Assembly: GCF_900113925.1 (NCBI RefSeq)
Contig: NZ_FORD01000015.1
Location: 1-64,000 of the forward strand
Direction: 5' to 3'
From: Nitrosomonas sp. Nm34
GTDB lineage: Bacteria; Pseudomonadota; Gammaproteobacteria; Burkholderiales; Nitrosomonadaceae
Length of the DNA stretch: 64,000 nt
Shown piece after piece: positions 36,042-45,648 of the stretch (position 1 is its first letter; every line of letters starts with the position of its first letter). The translations under genes were made by a program, and so were the position numbers. Under the pieces are notes generated by a model that saw only the letters and a program-made list of their open reading frames with translations, searched no databases and was not told the DNA's origin.

Positions 36042-37562
36042 TCAAACAAAGTCCTCCTTTGTAGAAGTGCCTTGAATACAGAAATTAATTTTCAGCGCTG
36101 CCCAAGCATCAATTTCTGCATTGAGTAAAGTTTCAGTTAACGGATTGCGCTCTAACCATGCTTGCGAAATAAATAGCTTACAGGTTCCACTGCTTGCTTG
36201 TATTCTCATGGGAGGTAATTCAATATTCATGCGGCTGCGGTAAAAAATGGTCGCTAAGCGCAGCGCTATCGATTGAGCCAGACTAATAAAATTGCTCAGA
36301 AATTCACTGACTTTGGTCAGAGATCCCTGATGGGCGAGCACAAGCTGACTGAGCTGCATCTGCTCCATTTTGGAGAAACCTGGTATATCTGCATTCACGA
36401 GGATATAGGCAGAATGTTTATGATAGCCAGAATGAGCGACCGAAATGCCGACCTCATGCAGGCGTGCTGCCCAGGACAATAAATGCAAGGCATCTTCTAC
36501 TGTTTCCTCATCAGGATAATTAGCCAGGAGTTGCTTCCCCAGCGCTAAAGACAGCGATTCTATGCGTGCGGCCTGGACAGAATCAATACGGTAACGTTGC
36601 ATAAATTGCCGCACGGATACTTCTCGCATATCTTCATTATGAACGCGGCCAAGCATATCGTAGAGCACGCCCTGCCGCAGTGCGCCTGTCGCAAGCAGCA
36701 TACGGGGAATGCCCAGTTCCTTGAAGGCAGCAAACATGATGGCAAAGCCACCTGCAATCACAGGTGCACGATCGGGATGTAAACCGGCAATGGCAATCTT
36801 TCTGATATCACCCACTTTTAGGAGGTATTCACGAAATGCTTCCAGACCTGCCAGTGTAATCCCTTCCCTTTTATCACCATTAAAGTTATTCAATCTAAGA
36901 ATACGGTCTAATGCACGCGCTGTTCCAGAAGAACCGTACACTTCTTGCCATTGATCAGCTGAGAATTCTGTTGTAATACTCTGTATCTCAGTTTGCGCTG
37001 CAAGCTCAGCTCTTTTCATGATACCCTTGCTAATCTTCCCATCTGGGAAAAAGCGCAAACTATGACTGACACAGCCCATATAAAGGCTTTCCAGTTTATT
37101 GGGTTCCAGGCGCGTGCCAATAATAAATTCGGTGGAGCCACCGCCGATATCGATGATCAGCCGGTTATTATCGGAAGCTGGCAGGCTGTGTGCGACCCCC
37201 AGATAAATAAGACGTGCTTCTTCATGACCGCCAATGATCTCGATGGGAAATCCCAATACAGCCTCTGCTCTTACCAGGAATTCGGCAGCATTTTTGGCAA
37301 CACGAAGTGAGTTTGTACCCACCACACGCACAGCATGGGTTGGAAAACCTCTTAAACGCTCACTAAAGCGTTTTAAGCAATCCAAGGCACGCAGCTGACA
37401 TGCTTCATCCAGCTTTCTGTCATGCGCCAGTCCGGCAGCCAGCCGAACCATTTCCTTTAAGCTATCTAATGGATAAAGCTGTTTGCCCACCACACGCGCC
37501 ACTTGAAGGTGGAAGCTATTGGAACCAAGATCAACTGCAGCCAGCGTTGGATATTCGCGCAT
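36042..37562 (-). CDS. ppx: Exopolyphosphatase Ppx/GppA
   Basis: The 506-residue enzyme removes terminal phosphate from polyphosphate, and family members also hydrolyse pppGpp. AAVDLGSNSFHLQVARV is the phosphate 1 motif of the ASKHA fold. RVVGTNSLRVAKN and LIIDIGGGSTEFIIG follow. The C-terminal HD-like domain has LLSWAARLHEVGISVAHSGY with the HxxxS-H pattern. It is last in the rpiA-phoU-ppx group on the minus strand, 45 bp after phoU. The placement links polyphosphate turnover to phosphate control. AGAGGG stands just before the ATG. Confidence 0.94.
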   Translation of the reverse strand: MREYPTLAAVDLGSNSFHLQVARVVGKQLYPLDSLKEMVRLAAGLAHDRKLDEACQLRALDCLKRFSERLRGFPTHAVRVVGTNSLRVAKNAAEFLVRAEAVLGFPIEIIGGHEEARLIYLGVAHSLPASDNNRLIIDIGGGSTEFIIGTRLEPNKLESLYMGCVSHSLRFFPDGKISKGIMKRAELAAQTEIQSITTEFSADQWQEVYGSSGTARALDRILRLNNFNGDKREGITLAGLEAFREYLLKVGDIRKIAIAGLHPDRAPVIAGGFAIMFAAFKELGIPRMLLATGALRQGVLYDMLGRVHNEDMREVSVRQFMQRYRIDSVQAARIESLSLALGKQLLANYPDEETVEDALHLLSWAARLHEVGISVAHSGYHKHSAYILVNADIPGFSKMEQMQLSQLVLAHQGSLTKVSEFLSNFISLAQSIALRLATIFYRSRMNIELPPMRIQASSGTCKLFISQAWLERNPLTETLLNAEIDAWAALKINFCIQGTSTKEDFV

Positions 37563-37607
37563 AACCCTCTGCCTAAATGTTAGGCATGGCTAAATTACAC
37601 ACATGAT

Positions 37608-38315
37608 TTACCCTCTTACTTCGCGTTCAATTTCCTCAACAGTAACATGGCGAACATCCTTGCCTTTGACCATATAAACCACATACTCAGACATGTTTTT
37701 TGCATGATCACCAATACGTTCGATCGCTTTTGCCACAAAAAGAATTTCCAGTGAGGTAGAAATTTTACGCGGATCTTCCATCATAAATGTGATGAGCTGC
37801 CGAAGAATAGCACGAAATTCTTCATCAACCAGCTCGTCCTGGCGTACTATGCGTGCAGCAGCGTTCAGGTCCAAGCGGGCAAAAGCATCCAACGCTTGGT
37901 GCAACATACCCGAAGCAATTTGAGCAACGTGTTTAACTTCCACAAAACGTGGCGCATGTAAGCGATCAGTTGAATAAATGAGACGCGCCATGCGAGCGAT
38001 TTTTGCAGCTTCATCACCGATTCGTTCCAAGTCAGTGATGGTCTTGATTACCGTCATAATCATACGTAAATCACTCGCTGTAGGTTGTCTAAGGGCAATA
38101 ATCTGACTACATATCTCATCAATGGATACTTCCATGGCATTGACACGGTGGTCATTGTCAATGACCTGGTCAATGACAGTTTCATTGCCTTCTGTTAAGG
38201 CATCTATTGCCCGCTCAATTTGTTCTTCAACAAATCCACCCATTTGTAACACACGGGTTCGCACTTCTTCCAGATCTGCATCAAACCTTTTTGAAATGTG
38301 TTCTTTAATAGCCAT
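37608..38315 (-). CDS. phoU: Phosphate signalling regulator PhoU
   Basis: The 235-residue protein has two three-helix PhoU repeats. HISKRFDADLEEVRTRVLQM opens the first, with metal-site residues in TDLERIGDEAAKIAR. The second contains EILFVAKAIERIGDHAKNMS. PhoU mediates signalling between the Pst phosphate transporter and PhoR and restrains phosphate uptake. The pst genes are not in the window. It lies 72 bp after rpiA and 45 bp before ppx, all on the minus strand. Confidence 0.96.
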   Translation of the reverse strand: MAIKEHISKRFDADLEEVRTRVLQMGGFVEEQIERAIDALTEGNETVIDQVIDNDHRVNAMEVSIDEICSQIIALRQPTASDLRMIMTVIKTITDLERIGDEAAKIARMARLIYSTDRLHAPRFVEVKHVAQIASGMLHQALDAFARLDLNAAARIVRQDELVDEEFRAILRQLITFMMEDPRKISTSLEILFVAKAIERIGDHAKNMSEYVVYMVKGKDVRHVTVEEIEREVRG

Positions 38316-38387
38316 ATTGCACCCTCAGCCAAGTCAGATGAAACTATTATTTATGTCATCAATGATAATTTTTATTATAGGTCTCAA

Positions 38388-39050
38388 CTAGCCAACAGTC
38401 ATTGTTTCAACACCAGCATCTGTGCCTAGCAACAAAATATCGGCACCTTTTCTGGCAAACAATCCGTTAGTGACCACTCCTGTTATTTGGTTAAGCGTCG
38501 TTTCCAGCTCAACCGGGTTCAGAATTTGTAGACCATGTATATCCAGAATAACGTTACCATTATCGGTAGTAAACCCCTGACGCAGCGCTGGATGACCACC
38601 CAGCAAGGTAATTTCACGAGCCACATAACTGCGTGCCATTGGAATAACTTCTACTGGAAGTGGAAAACTACCCAAGAGATTGACTAATTTACTCTGGTCA
38701 GTGATGCATATGAATTTTCTGGCTACCGCTGCAACAATTTTTTCTCTGGTCAAAGCGCCGCCACCACCTTTGATCATATGCAAATGCTTGGTAATTTCGT
38801 CTGCACCATCGACATAAACAGGCAAATCTGTAACTGTGTTAAGATCTAATACATCTATTCCATGCTTGTGCAAGCGTTGCGCAGTTGCCTCGGAGCTGGC
38901 AACTGCACCCTCAATCTTATGTTTGATTTTAGCAAGCTCATCGATAAAATAATTTGCAGTAGAACCGGTTCCAACCCCGATTACAGCCCCAATCGGGATA
39001 TATTGAATGGCGGCTTGTGCAGCCGCACACTTTTGCTCATCTTGTGTCAT
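38388..39050 (-). CDS. rpiA: Ribose-5-phosphate isomerase A
   Basis: The 220-residue enzyme interconverts ribose 5-phosphate and ribulose 5-phosphate in the pentose phosphate and Calvin pathways. [47 protein letters not shown] and [17 protein letters not shown] are the family blocks, including the catalytic Asp and Glu. Length is typical. AGGAG lies 6 nt before the ATG. It is first in the apparent rpiA-phoU-ppx unit. Confidence 0.97.
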   Translation of the reverse strand: MTQDEQKCAAAQAAIQYIPIGAVIGVGTGSTANYFIDELAKIKHKIEGAVASSEATAQRLHKHGIDVLDLNTVTDLPVYVDGADEITKHLHMIKGGGGALTREKIVAAVARKFICITDQSKLVNLLGSFPLPVEVIPMARSYVAREITLLGGHPALRQGFTTDNGNVILDIHGLQILNPVELETTLNQITGVVTNGLFARKGADILLLGTDAGVETMTVG

Positions 39051-39313
39051 GGTGCTCCTATGTCGATATCAAGTAATAGTCAACCATCAGAATAGTATTA
39101 ACTGAATATTTAGACAATAACTACATTGTTTCCTGAGTAGCACTTAACAGTTCTGGCTATAACTCCTATTTCTCAATAGAAGATTGCACGATTTCAACCT
39201 AGAACCAGAAATTTTTGCCTTTTCGATTTCAGTAAAATTAGTATGTGATACCCCCGCAAGAGTATCATAACTTTAAGGCAAAATAATGGCTATGAATACT
39301 CATTTTATTTTAT

Positions 39314-41092
39314 ATGAATGTAATCAAGTTGCTTCCGGATGTGCTCATCAATCAGATCGCTGCAGGAGAAGTCATCGAGCGGCCCGCCTCGGTACTGAAA
39401 GAAATACTGGAAAACAGTATAGATGCTGGTGCAACAGAAATTACTGTCCAAATTATGCAAGGCGGCCTTAACCTGATCCGCGTAGCTGATAATGGAAAAG
39501 GAATTTCCGGAATGGACCTGCCTCTTGCGTTAGCACGCCATGCCACCAGCAAAATCAGCGCCCAGGAAGACTTACACAAAATAGCCAGTCTAGGTTTTCG
39601 TGGCGAAGCACTCGCAAGTATCGGAGCCGTCTCTCGATTATTGTTAATGAGTTATCAATCAGGCGACAAACATGCCTGGCATATTCAGGCTGAAGGAGGG
39701 CAAGTTACCCGTCCAGAACCGACAGCGCGTGACATTGGCACTACTCTGGAAGTGCGTGATCTTTTTTTTAATTTGCCAGCACGTCGTAAATTTCTGAAAA
39801 CAGAAGCGACTGAATTTGCACATTGTGAAGAAGTATTCCGGCGTATCGCTCTTTCCCATGCCCATATTGCATTCAATTTGCAACACAACAATAAGACACG
39901 ACATCACTTATATGCGGTCGATATCCTTCAGCGTATTACAGCTGTTTTAGGAAAAGAATTTAGGCAAAGTGCCGTACTGGTTTCTGAGCAGGCAAATGAT
40001 ATCAGCTTGCAAGGCATGGTCGCATTGCCAACTTATTCTCGTTCAGCTCGTGACTTGCAATATTTTTATGTCAACGGCCGCTACGTGAGAGACAAGCTGA
40101 TTTCCCATGCTTTACGTGAAGCCTATCGCGATGTGCTCCATCTGGATCGGCACCCCGCTTTTGTGCTTTATCTTCAAATCAATCCTCAAAATGTAGATGT
40201 TAACGTGCATCCAACCAAAGCAGAAGTGCGTTTCCGTGATGCGCGCGCTATCCATCAATTTGTTTTCCACAGTATCAACAAAGTATTGGCCTCACCTCAC
40301 CATCAAGCGGATTCTCAAATATCCCCTGCTATCGTTACCCAGGTACCCGAAAAGCCTGAACGTCTTCCAGTAACCTATTCACGACAAATAAATTTACCGC
40401 TTACAAGCGTTGCACAACCCTTAGCTTTTTATCCAACCTTATATGGTGACAAACCGGATTTGCTGAAAATAGATCCTGGTAATCCACCTATTCAGCCCAC
40501 GCAGCCAATTCCACCGTTAGGCTTTGCATTAGGACAATTGCTCGGGGTTTATATTCTGGCACAAAATGAGCAAGGTCTCATCATTGTAGATATGCATGCT
40601 GCTCACGAGCGCGTGGTTTATGAAAAACTCAAATCAGCGCTTGATCAACGATCATTATCCATGCAACCGCTGCTAATTCCAGTTACCTTTCAGGCTGATC
40701 GATTAGATGTCGCTACAGTTGAAGACAACTATACTGTTTTAAATGAGCTAGGTTTTGAAATAGCTATTCTTTCTCCCACCTCGTTAATTATACGAGCAGT
40801 ATCAGCAGTGCTGAAAGATGCCGATATAGTCAAGCTTACACGCGATGTGTTAGCTGAAATTCGTGAGTTTGGAGGTAGTCAGATATTAACCAGTAAACGT
40901 AACGAACTCTTGGCTACCATGGCTTGCCATGGCTCTGTCCGTGCCAATCGACAATTAACAATCCCTGAAATGAATGCACTACTGCGCGAAATGGAAGCAA
41001 CCGAACGCTCAGATCAATGCAATCATGGCAGACCCACCTGGTTCGCACTTAGTCTGGCAGAGCTTGACAAGATGTTCATGCGAGGGAATTAA
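39314..41092 (+). CDS. mutL: DNA mismatch repair protein MutL with endonuclease motif
   Basis: The 592-residue protein couples mismatch recognition by MutS to strand removal. The GHKL ATPase occupies residues 1-330, with ENSIDAGATEI, DNGKGISG, ATSKI and GFRGEALASIGAVS. The C-terminal dimerisation domain carries VDMHAAHERVVYE, matching the D-x-HA-x2-E-x4-E nuclease motif, plus ACHGSVRAN and CNHGRPT. These indicate nicking MutL, as in species without MutH. The start at 39314 has no clear ribosome-binding site. It stands alone; a hairpin follows. Confidence 0.95.
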   Translation: MNVIKLLPDVLINQIAAGEVIERPASVLKEILENSIDAGATEITVQIMQGGLNLIRVADNGKGISGMDLPLALARHATSKISAQEDLHKIASLGFRGEALASIGAVSRLLLMSYQSGDKHAWHIQAEGGQVTRPEPTARDIGTTLEVRDLFFNLPARRKFLKTEATEFAHCEEVFRRIALSHAHIAFNLQHNNKTRHHLYAVDILQRITAVLGKEFRQSAVLVSEQANDISLQGMVALPTYSRSARDLQYFYVNGRYVRDKLISHALREAYRDVLHLDRHPAFVLYLQINPQNVDVNVHPTKAEVRFRDARAIHQFVFHSINKVLASPHHQADSQISPAIVTQVPEKPERLPVTYSRQINLPLTSVAQPLAFYPTLYGDKPDLLKIDPGNPPIQPTQPIPPLGFALGQLLGVYILAQNEQGLIIVDMHAAHERVVYEKLKSALDQRSLSMQPLLIPVTFQADRLDVATVEDNYTVLNELGFEIAILSPTSLIIRAVSAVLKDADIVKLTRDVLAEIREFGGSQILTSKRNELLATMACHGSVRANRQLTIPEMNALLREMEATERSDQCNHGRPTWFALSLAELDKMFMRGN

Positions 41093-41121
41093 CTGCAATA
41101 GCCAAGCAAACAACAACTGTA

Positions 41122-41162
41122 TTCTATAGCTTCAGTTTCGCACAAAACCTGAAACTATAGAA
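41122..41162. terminator. Long stem-loop between mutL and a lipoprotein gene
   Basis: TTCTATAGCTTCAGTTT pairs with AAACCTGAAACTATAGAA with one or two mismatches across a 6-nt loop. It lies between convergent genes and probably terminates both, although no long T-run is present. Confidence 0.5.
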
Positions 41163-41175
41163 CACTCATGAATCT

Positions 41176-41364
41176 TTAGTAATTTGATTTCTCTTCTGTG
41201 GATCTGGCTTTACCTTCACCTTCCTGAGCATCTGCTGGTATTTGATGGAAAGGCTGAATAGTTTTCCCATAGGCCGAAGGATCAGGTGTCTCTGGTGCTG
41301 ATGGCTTGCCGCAACCAACTAACATTAGTACCGTTATCATTGCAGCTACGTATTGAATTCTCAT
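41176..41364 (-). CDS. Small lipoprotein of unknown function
   Basis: The 62-residue product begins MRIQYVAAMITVLMLVGC, a lipoprotein signal with lipobox LVGC; Cys18 would be lipidated. The mature part is about 45 residues, polar and Pro-rich (KPSAPETPDPSAYGKTIQPF), probably unstructured. The frame opens at 41388, but AAAGGAA upstream of 41364 and the lipobox favour the later start. An FNR-like box lies 87 nt upstream and might control it. I do not recognise the family. Confidence 0.7.
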   Translation of the reverse strand: MRIQYVAAMITVLMLVGCGKPSAPETPDPSAYGKTIQPFHQIPADAQEGEGKARSTEEKSNY

Positions 41365-41450
41365 GTAAAATTCCTTTAACATAAGCAAATAATTAAAATT
41401 GTTTTTTTAAACTACGATTAGGATCGTACCCGCTATAGCTATGCAAAACA

Positions 41451-41464
41451 TTGATCTTGATCAA
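41451..41464. promoter_or_regulatory. Perfect FNR/Anr-type box
   Basis: TTGATCTTGATCAA matches the consensus TTGAT-N4-ATCAA exactly and is symmetrical. It stands 87 nt upstream of the lipoprotein gene on one side and 99 nt upstream of a broken small ORF on the other. FNR-type regulators act when oxygen is low. The sequence match is direct; regulation is inferred. Confidence 0.55.
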
Positions 41465-41500
41465 ACATTAAAAACAAAGGACACTTGCATACCTTTCCCG

Positions 41501-41520
41501 TTAACTAAATAAATAGTTAA
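41501..41520. promoter_or_regulatory. Palindrome in the leader after the FNR-like box
   Basis: TTAACTA and TAGTTAA flank a 6-nt AT centre. It lies near where a transcript started by the FNR-like box on the plus strand would begin. It may be an operator for a second regulator. Confidence 0.3.
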
Positions 41521-41562
41521 AGCAGTGATATGTGAATGACAGTTAGGGTAGAGGAGGATGTA

Positions 41563-41673
41563 ATGGAAACAGACAAAAATGCCCGGCCAATAAGCAGCAA
41601 TGGTATTAAAGAATGAGCAATTACGCGGATTGAAGCCTTAATGACAATAAGTCATTACTCTCTACCTGTTCGG
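41563..41673 (+). pseudogene. Possible broken small gene behind a strong Shine-Dalgarno
   Basis: GAGGAGG stands 5 nt before an ATG at 41563. The frame reads METDKNARPISSNGIKE, then TGA at 41614-41616, then continues ITRIEALMTISHYSLPV without a new start. The good initiation signal with an early stop suggests a decayed gene or a very short leader peptide. No family is recognised. The rest of the space up to 41997 has no intact frame, although the minus strand holds coding-like pieces (FAIIAS, LSLLRQDLLPYNVNQELAF) separated by stops. Confidence 0.3.
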
Positions 41674-41997
41674 TGTGATAGACAAGCATACGAGGATCAA
41701 AGGCTGTCTCTGTAGTGGCTTCTCACGTTCGGCTCTGGAATTTTTTAAAAGCTAGCTCTTGATTGACATTATATGGAAGCAGATCCTGCCGTAAAAGCGA
41801 CAGTTTTTCTCAGCTAGCAATAATTGCAAACGGCTCATCATGTCTGTGTAGCCGGATCAATTAGGGCGACGATTCTTTAGTTTAGCTTTGGCAATCACTT
41901 TCAGCCGAACTGACCACGATGAATTTTGCATAGCTGGCGGGTAGTAATGTGTCCCAGGCATAAATTGTCTTTCTTCAAACTAAGATCAGCTTCAGGT

Positions 41998-44370
41998 TCA
42001 AACAAGTTTGAATTCTGGCACAGTGGAATAGTTCGGCTGACATAATGCTGCCTGAACCGCGTCATCAACTGTTTCTAAATAAATATACTGCATAGCTGAT
42101 TTCGCTGTTTCTGGCACATCATGCAAATCTTTCTGATTACGTACCGGCAGCAGTACCGTTTGCAAACCTGCTCTTTGTGCAGCCAGCACCTTCTCCTTAA
42201 TGCCTCCAACGGGCAACACCAGCCCACGCAAGCTAATTTCACCTGTCATCGCCACTTCATGATGTACCGGTCGATTGGTAAACAATGAGGCAAGCGCAAT
42301 AAACATGGCTACTCCCGCACTCGGCCCATCCTTTGGAATAGCTCCTGCCGGAACGTGTAGGTGTACATCGATCCCTTCAAACATGGATACGGGAATATCC
42401 AGTTCATTAGCGCGCGCTTTTACGAGCGTTAGTGCTGCTTGGGCACTTTCCTTCATGACATCACCCAGCTGCCCTGTCAGAATTAGCCGCCCGCTGCCAC
42501 TTACTCGGGTAGCTTCAATAAACAGGATATCACCCCCTACTGGTGTCCATGCCAGCCCAGTAGACACGCCCGGTAAACTGGTACGTGCCGCAGTTTCATG
42601 TTCATATTTAGCCGGCCCGAGTATGGTATCCAAATCAGATGCATCGACACGCACTTGAAGTTGCGCATCTTCTGCAATACGTAAAGCAGTATAACGCATG
42701 ATTCGCCCAATCTCACGTTCGAGCTGGCGTACCCCCGCTTCGCGCGTATAGTTGGCAATGAGACTATCCAACGCTGCAACTGTCAGCTCACATTGATCTG
42801 GGTGCAAACCATTGGCTTCTTGCTGGCGGTGTAGCAAATAACGTAATGCGATTTGAAGCTTTTCCTCCCGCGTGTAACCGGGCAGATCAATAATCTCCAT
42901 GCGGTCACGTACCGGTGGAGAAACCTGATCGATAACATTGGCAGTAGCAATAAAAATCACGCGACTTAAATCAAATGGAACGCCAAGATAATTATCCCGG
43001 AAAGTTGAGTTTTGCTCTGGATCCAGGATCTCAAGCAGTGCTGCCGCTGGATCTCCATGTATGCTCACAGTCATCTTATCGATTTCGTCGAGCATCATGA
43101 CACAATTGCGCGCCCCTGCCTTACGTATGCCCTGCACGATATTACCTGGCATTGCCCCCACATAAGTACGCCGGTGACCACGCATTTCTGCTTCATCATG
43201 AATACCTCCGAGTGACACTCGAACGAACGATCGCTGTAGAGCACGGGCAATACTTTGACCGAGCGAGGTTTTTCCCACCCCAGGTGGGCCTACAAAGCAA
43301 AGAATCGGCGCTCGGCCGTGCGGCTTTAGTTTCTGAACGGCCAGAAACTCGATTATACGTTGCTTGACGCGCTCCAACCCAAAATGATCAGCTTCTAAAA
43401 TTTCACGAGCAAGATTGAGATCAATCGGCGCTTCTTCCGGTAATCGCCAAGGTAACTCAGTCATCCATTCCAAATAAGTATGGAGCATGGAGTATTCGCT
43501 TGAGGCAGTTGGCATACGCTGCAACCGGTTAAGCTCTTTGCGAGTCTGCACTTCGATCTCAGGAGGCATCCCCGCTTTTGTGATCGCTTCATCGAGTTGG
43601 GCAATTTCCTGGCCATGATCCCCATCCTCACCCAATTCTTTCTGAATCGCTTTTAATTGTTCCCGCAATAAAAACTTGCGTTCGCGATCTTCCATTTGCT
43701 CCTTGGTACGCTCGCTAATTTCTCTCGATAACCTTAATACCTCAATCCGGTGTGCCAAAAGTTTAAGAACTTTTTGTAACCGTTCTTCGATATCAATCGT
43801 TTCAAGCAGCATTTGCTTTTCACTAATTTCTGTATCAAGCAAACTGGCTATAATGTCGGCAAGTTGTGCAGGCGCACGAGTTGTCTGCAGAGCATGCCCA
43901 AGCTCTGCAGGGATTCCTGGTAATAACGACAAAATTTCGGTTGCGCGCTCGCGCAGTTGCACAGCGAGTGCTTCAGTTTGAGTAGAGGGTTGAGAAATTT
44001 CTTCGATACGGCTAATCCGAGCAGCTAGAAAAGGGTAATCCTCAATTAATTCCTTGATTTGGAAACGCTCCATTCCCTGACACACAATATGCTGCGTACC
44101 ATCAGTCGCAGAGATATGGCGTACAATCTTGGCAATAGTACCAACCAGACATAGATCATTTAACTCAGGATTATCCACTGAAGCATCTCGTTGTAATACG
44201 ATACCGATCGGAGAATTTGTTTGCAATGCATACTCGATTGTGGCGATTGACTTGTCGCGCCCGACAGCAATCGGCATGAGAACATGTGGAAATAGCACCA
44301 CGTTGCGCATGGGGATCAGCGCAATAACGTTATCGGGTAATTCGGACTTTAATTCGGCTGACTGCTCCAT
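41998..44370 (-). CDS. lon: ATP-dependent protease La (Lon)
   Basis: The protein of about 790 residues degrades misfolded and regulatory proteins in the cytosol. The N-terminal substrate domain starts [20 protein letters not shown]. The long coiled coil includes [30 protein letters not shown] is the Walker A, and MMLDEIDKM the Walker [13 protein letters not shown] holds the catalytic Ser near 690, and [10 protein letters not shown] the Lys near 732. The frame starts at 44385, but GGAG lies 9 nt before the in-frame ATG at 44370, which is preferred. The gene is monocistronic; a terminator stands upstream of it. Confidence 0.96.
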   Translation of the reverse strand: MEQSAELKSELPDNVIALIPMRNVVLFPHVLMPIAVGRDKSIATIEYALQTNSPIGIVLQRDASVDNPELNDLCLVGTIAKIVRHISATDGTQHIVCQGMERFQIKELIEDYPFLAARISRIEEISQPSTQTEALAVQLRERATEILSLLPGIPAELGHALQTTRAPAQLADIIASLLDTEISEKQMLLETIDIEERLQKVLKLLAHRIEVLRLSREISERTKEQMEDRERKFLLREQLKAIQKELGEDGDHGQEIAQLDEAITKAGMPPEIEVQTRKELNRLQRMPTASSEYSMLHTYLEWMTELPWRLPEEAPIDLNLAREILEADHFGLERVKQRIIEFLAVQKLKPHGRAPILCFVGPPGVGKTSLGQSIARALQRSFVRVSLGGIHDEAEMRGHRRTYVGAMPGNIVQGIRKAGARNCVMMLDEIDKMTVSIHGDPAAALLEILDPEQNSTFRDNYLGVPFDLSRVIFIATANVIDQVSPPVRDRMEIIDLPGYTREEKLQIALRYLLHRQQEANGLHPDQCELTVAALDSLIANYTREAGVRQLEREIGRIMRYTALRIAEDAQLQVRVDASDLDTILGPAKYEHETAARTSLPGVSTGLAWTPVGGDILFIEATRVSGSGRLILTGQLGDVMKESAQAALTLVKARANELDIPVSMFEGIDVHLHVPAGAIPKDGPSAGVAMFIALASLFTNRPVHHEVAMTGEISLRGLVLPVGGIKEKVLAAQRAGLQTVLLPVRNQKDLHDVPETAKSAMQYIYLETVDDAVQAALCQPNYSTVPEFKLV

Positions 44371-44533
44371 GATCGGTTTCTCCATGAATGAGTGGTTTTA
44401 ATCTGGATAAAAAACATCCATTTGCACCATTCTTTCCGCATCTAAATAAAATGTACTGAACGCCCTCTATGTTATCAATTACACCTAGAACATATTGACA
44501 ACCATTGAGCCAGCCAAATTCCCGTAATAAGTA

Positions 44534-44562
44534 AAAATGACCGTTTAACGGTCTCATTTTTT
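44534..44562. terminator. Bidirectional intrinsic terminator
   Basis: AAAATGACCGTT and AACGGTCTCATTTTTT form a GC-containing stem flanked by A-run and T-run. It lies downstream of the minus-strand methyltransferase-like gene and upstream of lon, so it should end the former. Confidence 0.75.
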
Positions 44563-44583
44563 ATTTTGATTTGGCAATGGAAT
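44563..44583. repeat. Half copy of the ~100-bp palindromic repeat
   Basis: Only the right arm remains: ATTTTGATTTGGCAATGGAAT. No core or left arm is present nearby. Confidence 0.6.
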
Positions 44584-44614
44584 GATAAGGAGGACGAACA
44601 ATAAGAAACAGAAT

Positions 44615-45076
44615 TCATAGCCATCTGCGCACATTCTTCGCATAAGCAATATATTCAGCCCCAAACTTAGCAATCAACGCCTGCTCTTCCGGAATGATCT
44701 GAAAACGATTCATATACCAAACAAAAACAGGTAATCCTGCAAAAGAAACTATATTCGACAGTAACAAAGCCCATGATAAAAGTAGCAGTAAAAAACCAGC
44801 ATACATTGGATTTCGGCTTATTTTATAGAGGCCTCTAGTCACGAGAGACGATGTATTACTCGGCTGCATAGGATTAACGGTTGTTCCTGCTACTCTGAAC
44901 GCTATAGCACCTGCCAGAATTAACGCAATGCTGGTAAAGCCAGCAATAGCGGCCAGGATGACTTGCCCAGGAATTACTAGTACTAACTGAGGAACAAGAG
45001 TGGCAACGAACCACATAATGCCCCCAATAAGTGCCATTATGATGATGGGTGGAATTTTGAGTTCTAACACTTTCAT
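44615..45076 (-). CDS. Membrane methyltransferase of the isoprenylcysteine methyltransferase-like family
   Basis: The 153-residue product has four membrane helices, including IIIMALIGGIMWFVATLVP and GFLLLLLSWALLL. SLVTRGLYKISRNPMYAGFL and EEQALIAKFGAEYIAYAKNV are the two conserved blocks of the ICMT/PEMT group, which bind S-adenosylmethionine. Bacterial members are uncharacterised or methylate lipids or quinone-like compounds. The substrate cannot be deduced. The gene is alone and ends at the terminator at 44534. Confidence 0.85.
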   Translation of the reverse strand: MKVLELKIPPIIIMALIGGIMWFVATLVPQLVLVIPGQVILAAIAGFTSIALILAGAIAFRVAGTTVNPMQPSNTSSLVTRGLYKISRNPMYAGFLLLLLSWALLLSNIVSFAGLPVFVWYMNRFQIIPEEQALIAKFGAEYIAYAKNVRRWL

Positions 45077-45188
45077 AGACTTTGATCAGGTATTATTTCA
45101 AAACAGAACAATATCGAATCAAAAATAAACGAAGCAATATTAAACACAGATCGTTCTATCTTTAAACGTTATCCATCCTATATGATTC

Positions 45189-45620
45189 TTAATATTCTTG
45201 TTTTAAATTATAAAGTTCAACCTCAAGCGCTTCGATATTTTCTTCGTAAAGAGCAATTTCTTCAATGATTTGGTGCAACCGTCCCTGATTACTCAGTTGA
45301 CTCACATTTTTATCAGAAGAATCTTGATGAGCGGTCTCAGTCATAGATGCTTGTTTTACGCCTTGATTGCTCTTTTTATCGGTAGTTTCATTGGGCTCGG
45401 GCAAAGATGCACCTTTTTTTATAGCTAAATCTACTGGACTATGACGACTTGCTGGCAATACTATTATTTCGGGCAAGTCAATCTCGTTAGCCCCTCTCAT
45501 TTTAGTATTAGAATAGAGGGTTTGACCGTCTTGATTTACATGCTTGTATATTCCTGACTGAGCCATACACAGCAAGCTATAAGTAGAAAGCAATACCAAT
45601 AAAAAATTTGCAATTTTCAT
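45189..45620 (-). CDS. DUF4124-domain periplasmic protein
   Basis: The 143-residue product has a signal peptide (MKIANFLLVLLSTYSLLCMA). GIYKHVNQDGQTLYSNTKMRG is a DUF4124 domain near residues 23-43. A polar middle and a C-terminal coiled coil (LHQIIEEIALYEENIEALEV) follow. DUF4124 proteins are common in beta- and gammaproteobacteria and of unknown function. It lies 28 bp after a paralogue with the same order of parts, on the same strand, suggesting tandem duplication. Confidence 0.8.
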   Translation of the reverse strand: MKIANFLLVLLSTYSLLCMAQSGIYKHVNQDGQTLYSNTKMRGANEIDLPEIIVLPASRHSPVDLAIKKGASLPEPNETTDKKSNQGVKQASMTETAHQDSSDKNVSQLSNQGRLHQIIEEIALYEENIEALEVELYNLKQEY

Positions 45621-45648
45621 GAAAACAACATCTACGTTCTATCAACAG

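Noticed and set aside
41750..41997. Coding-like pieces on the minus strand downstream of lon
   Set aside because: Several stops in every frame and no block I could place in a family, so not called as a named pseudogene.
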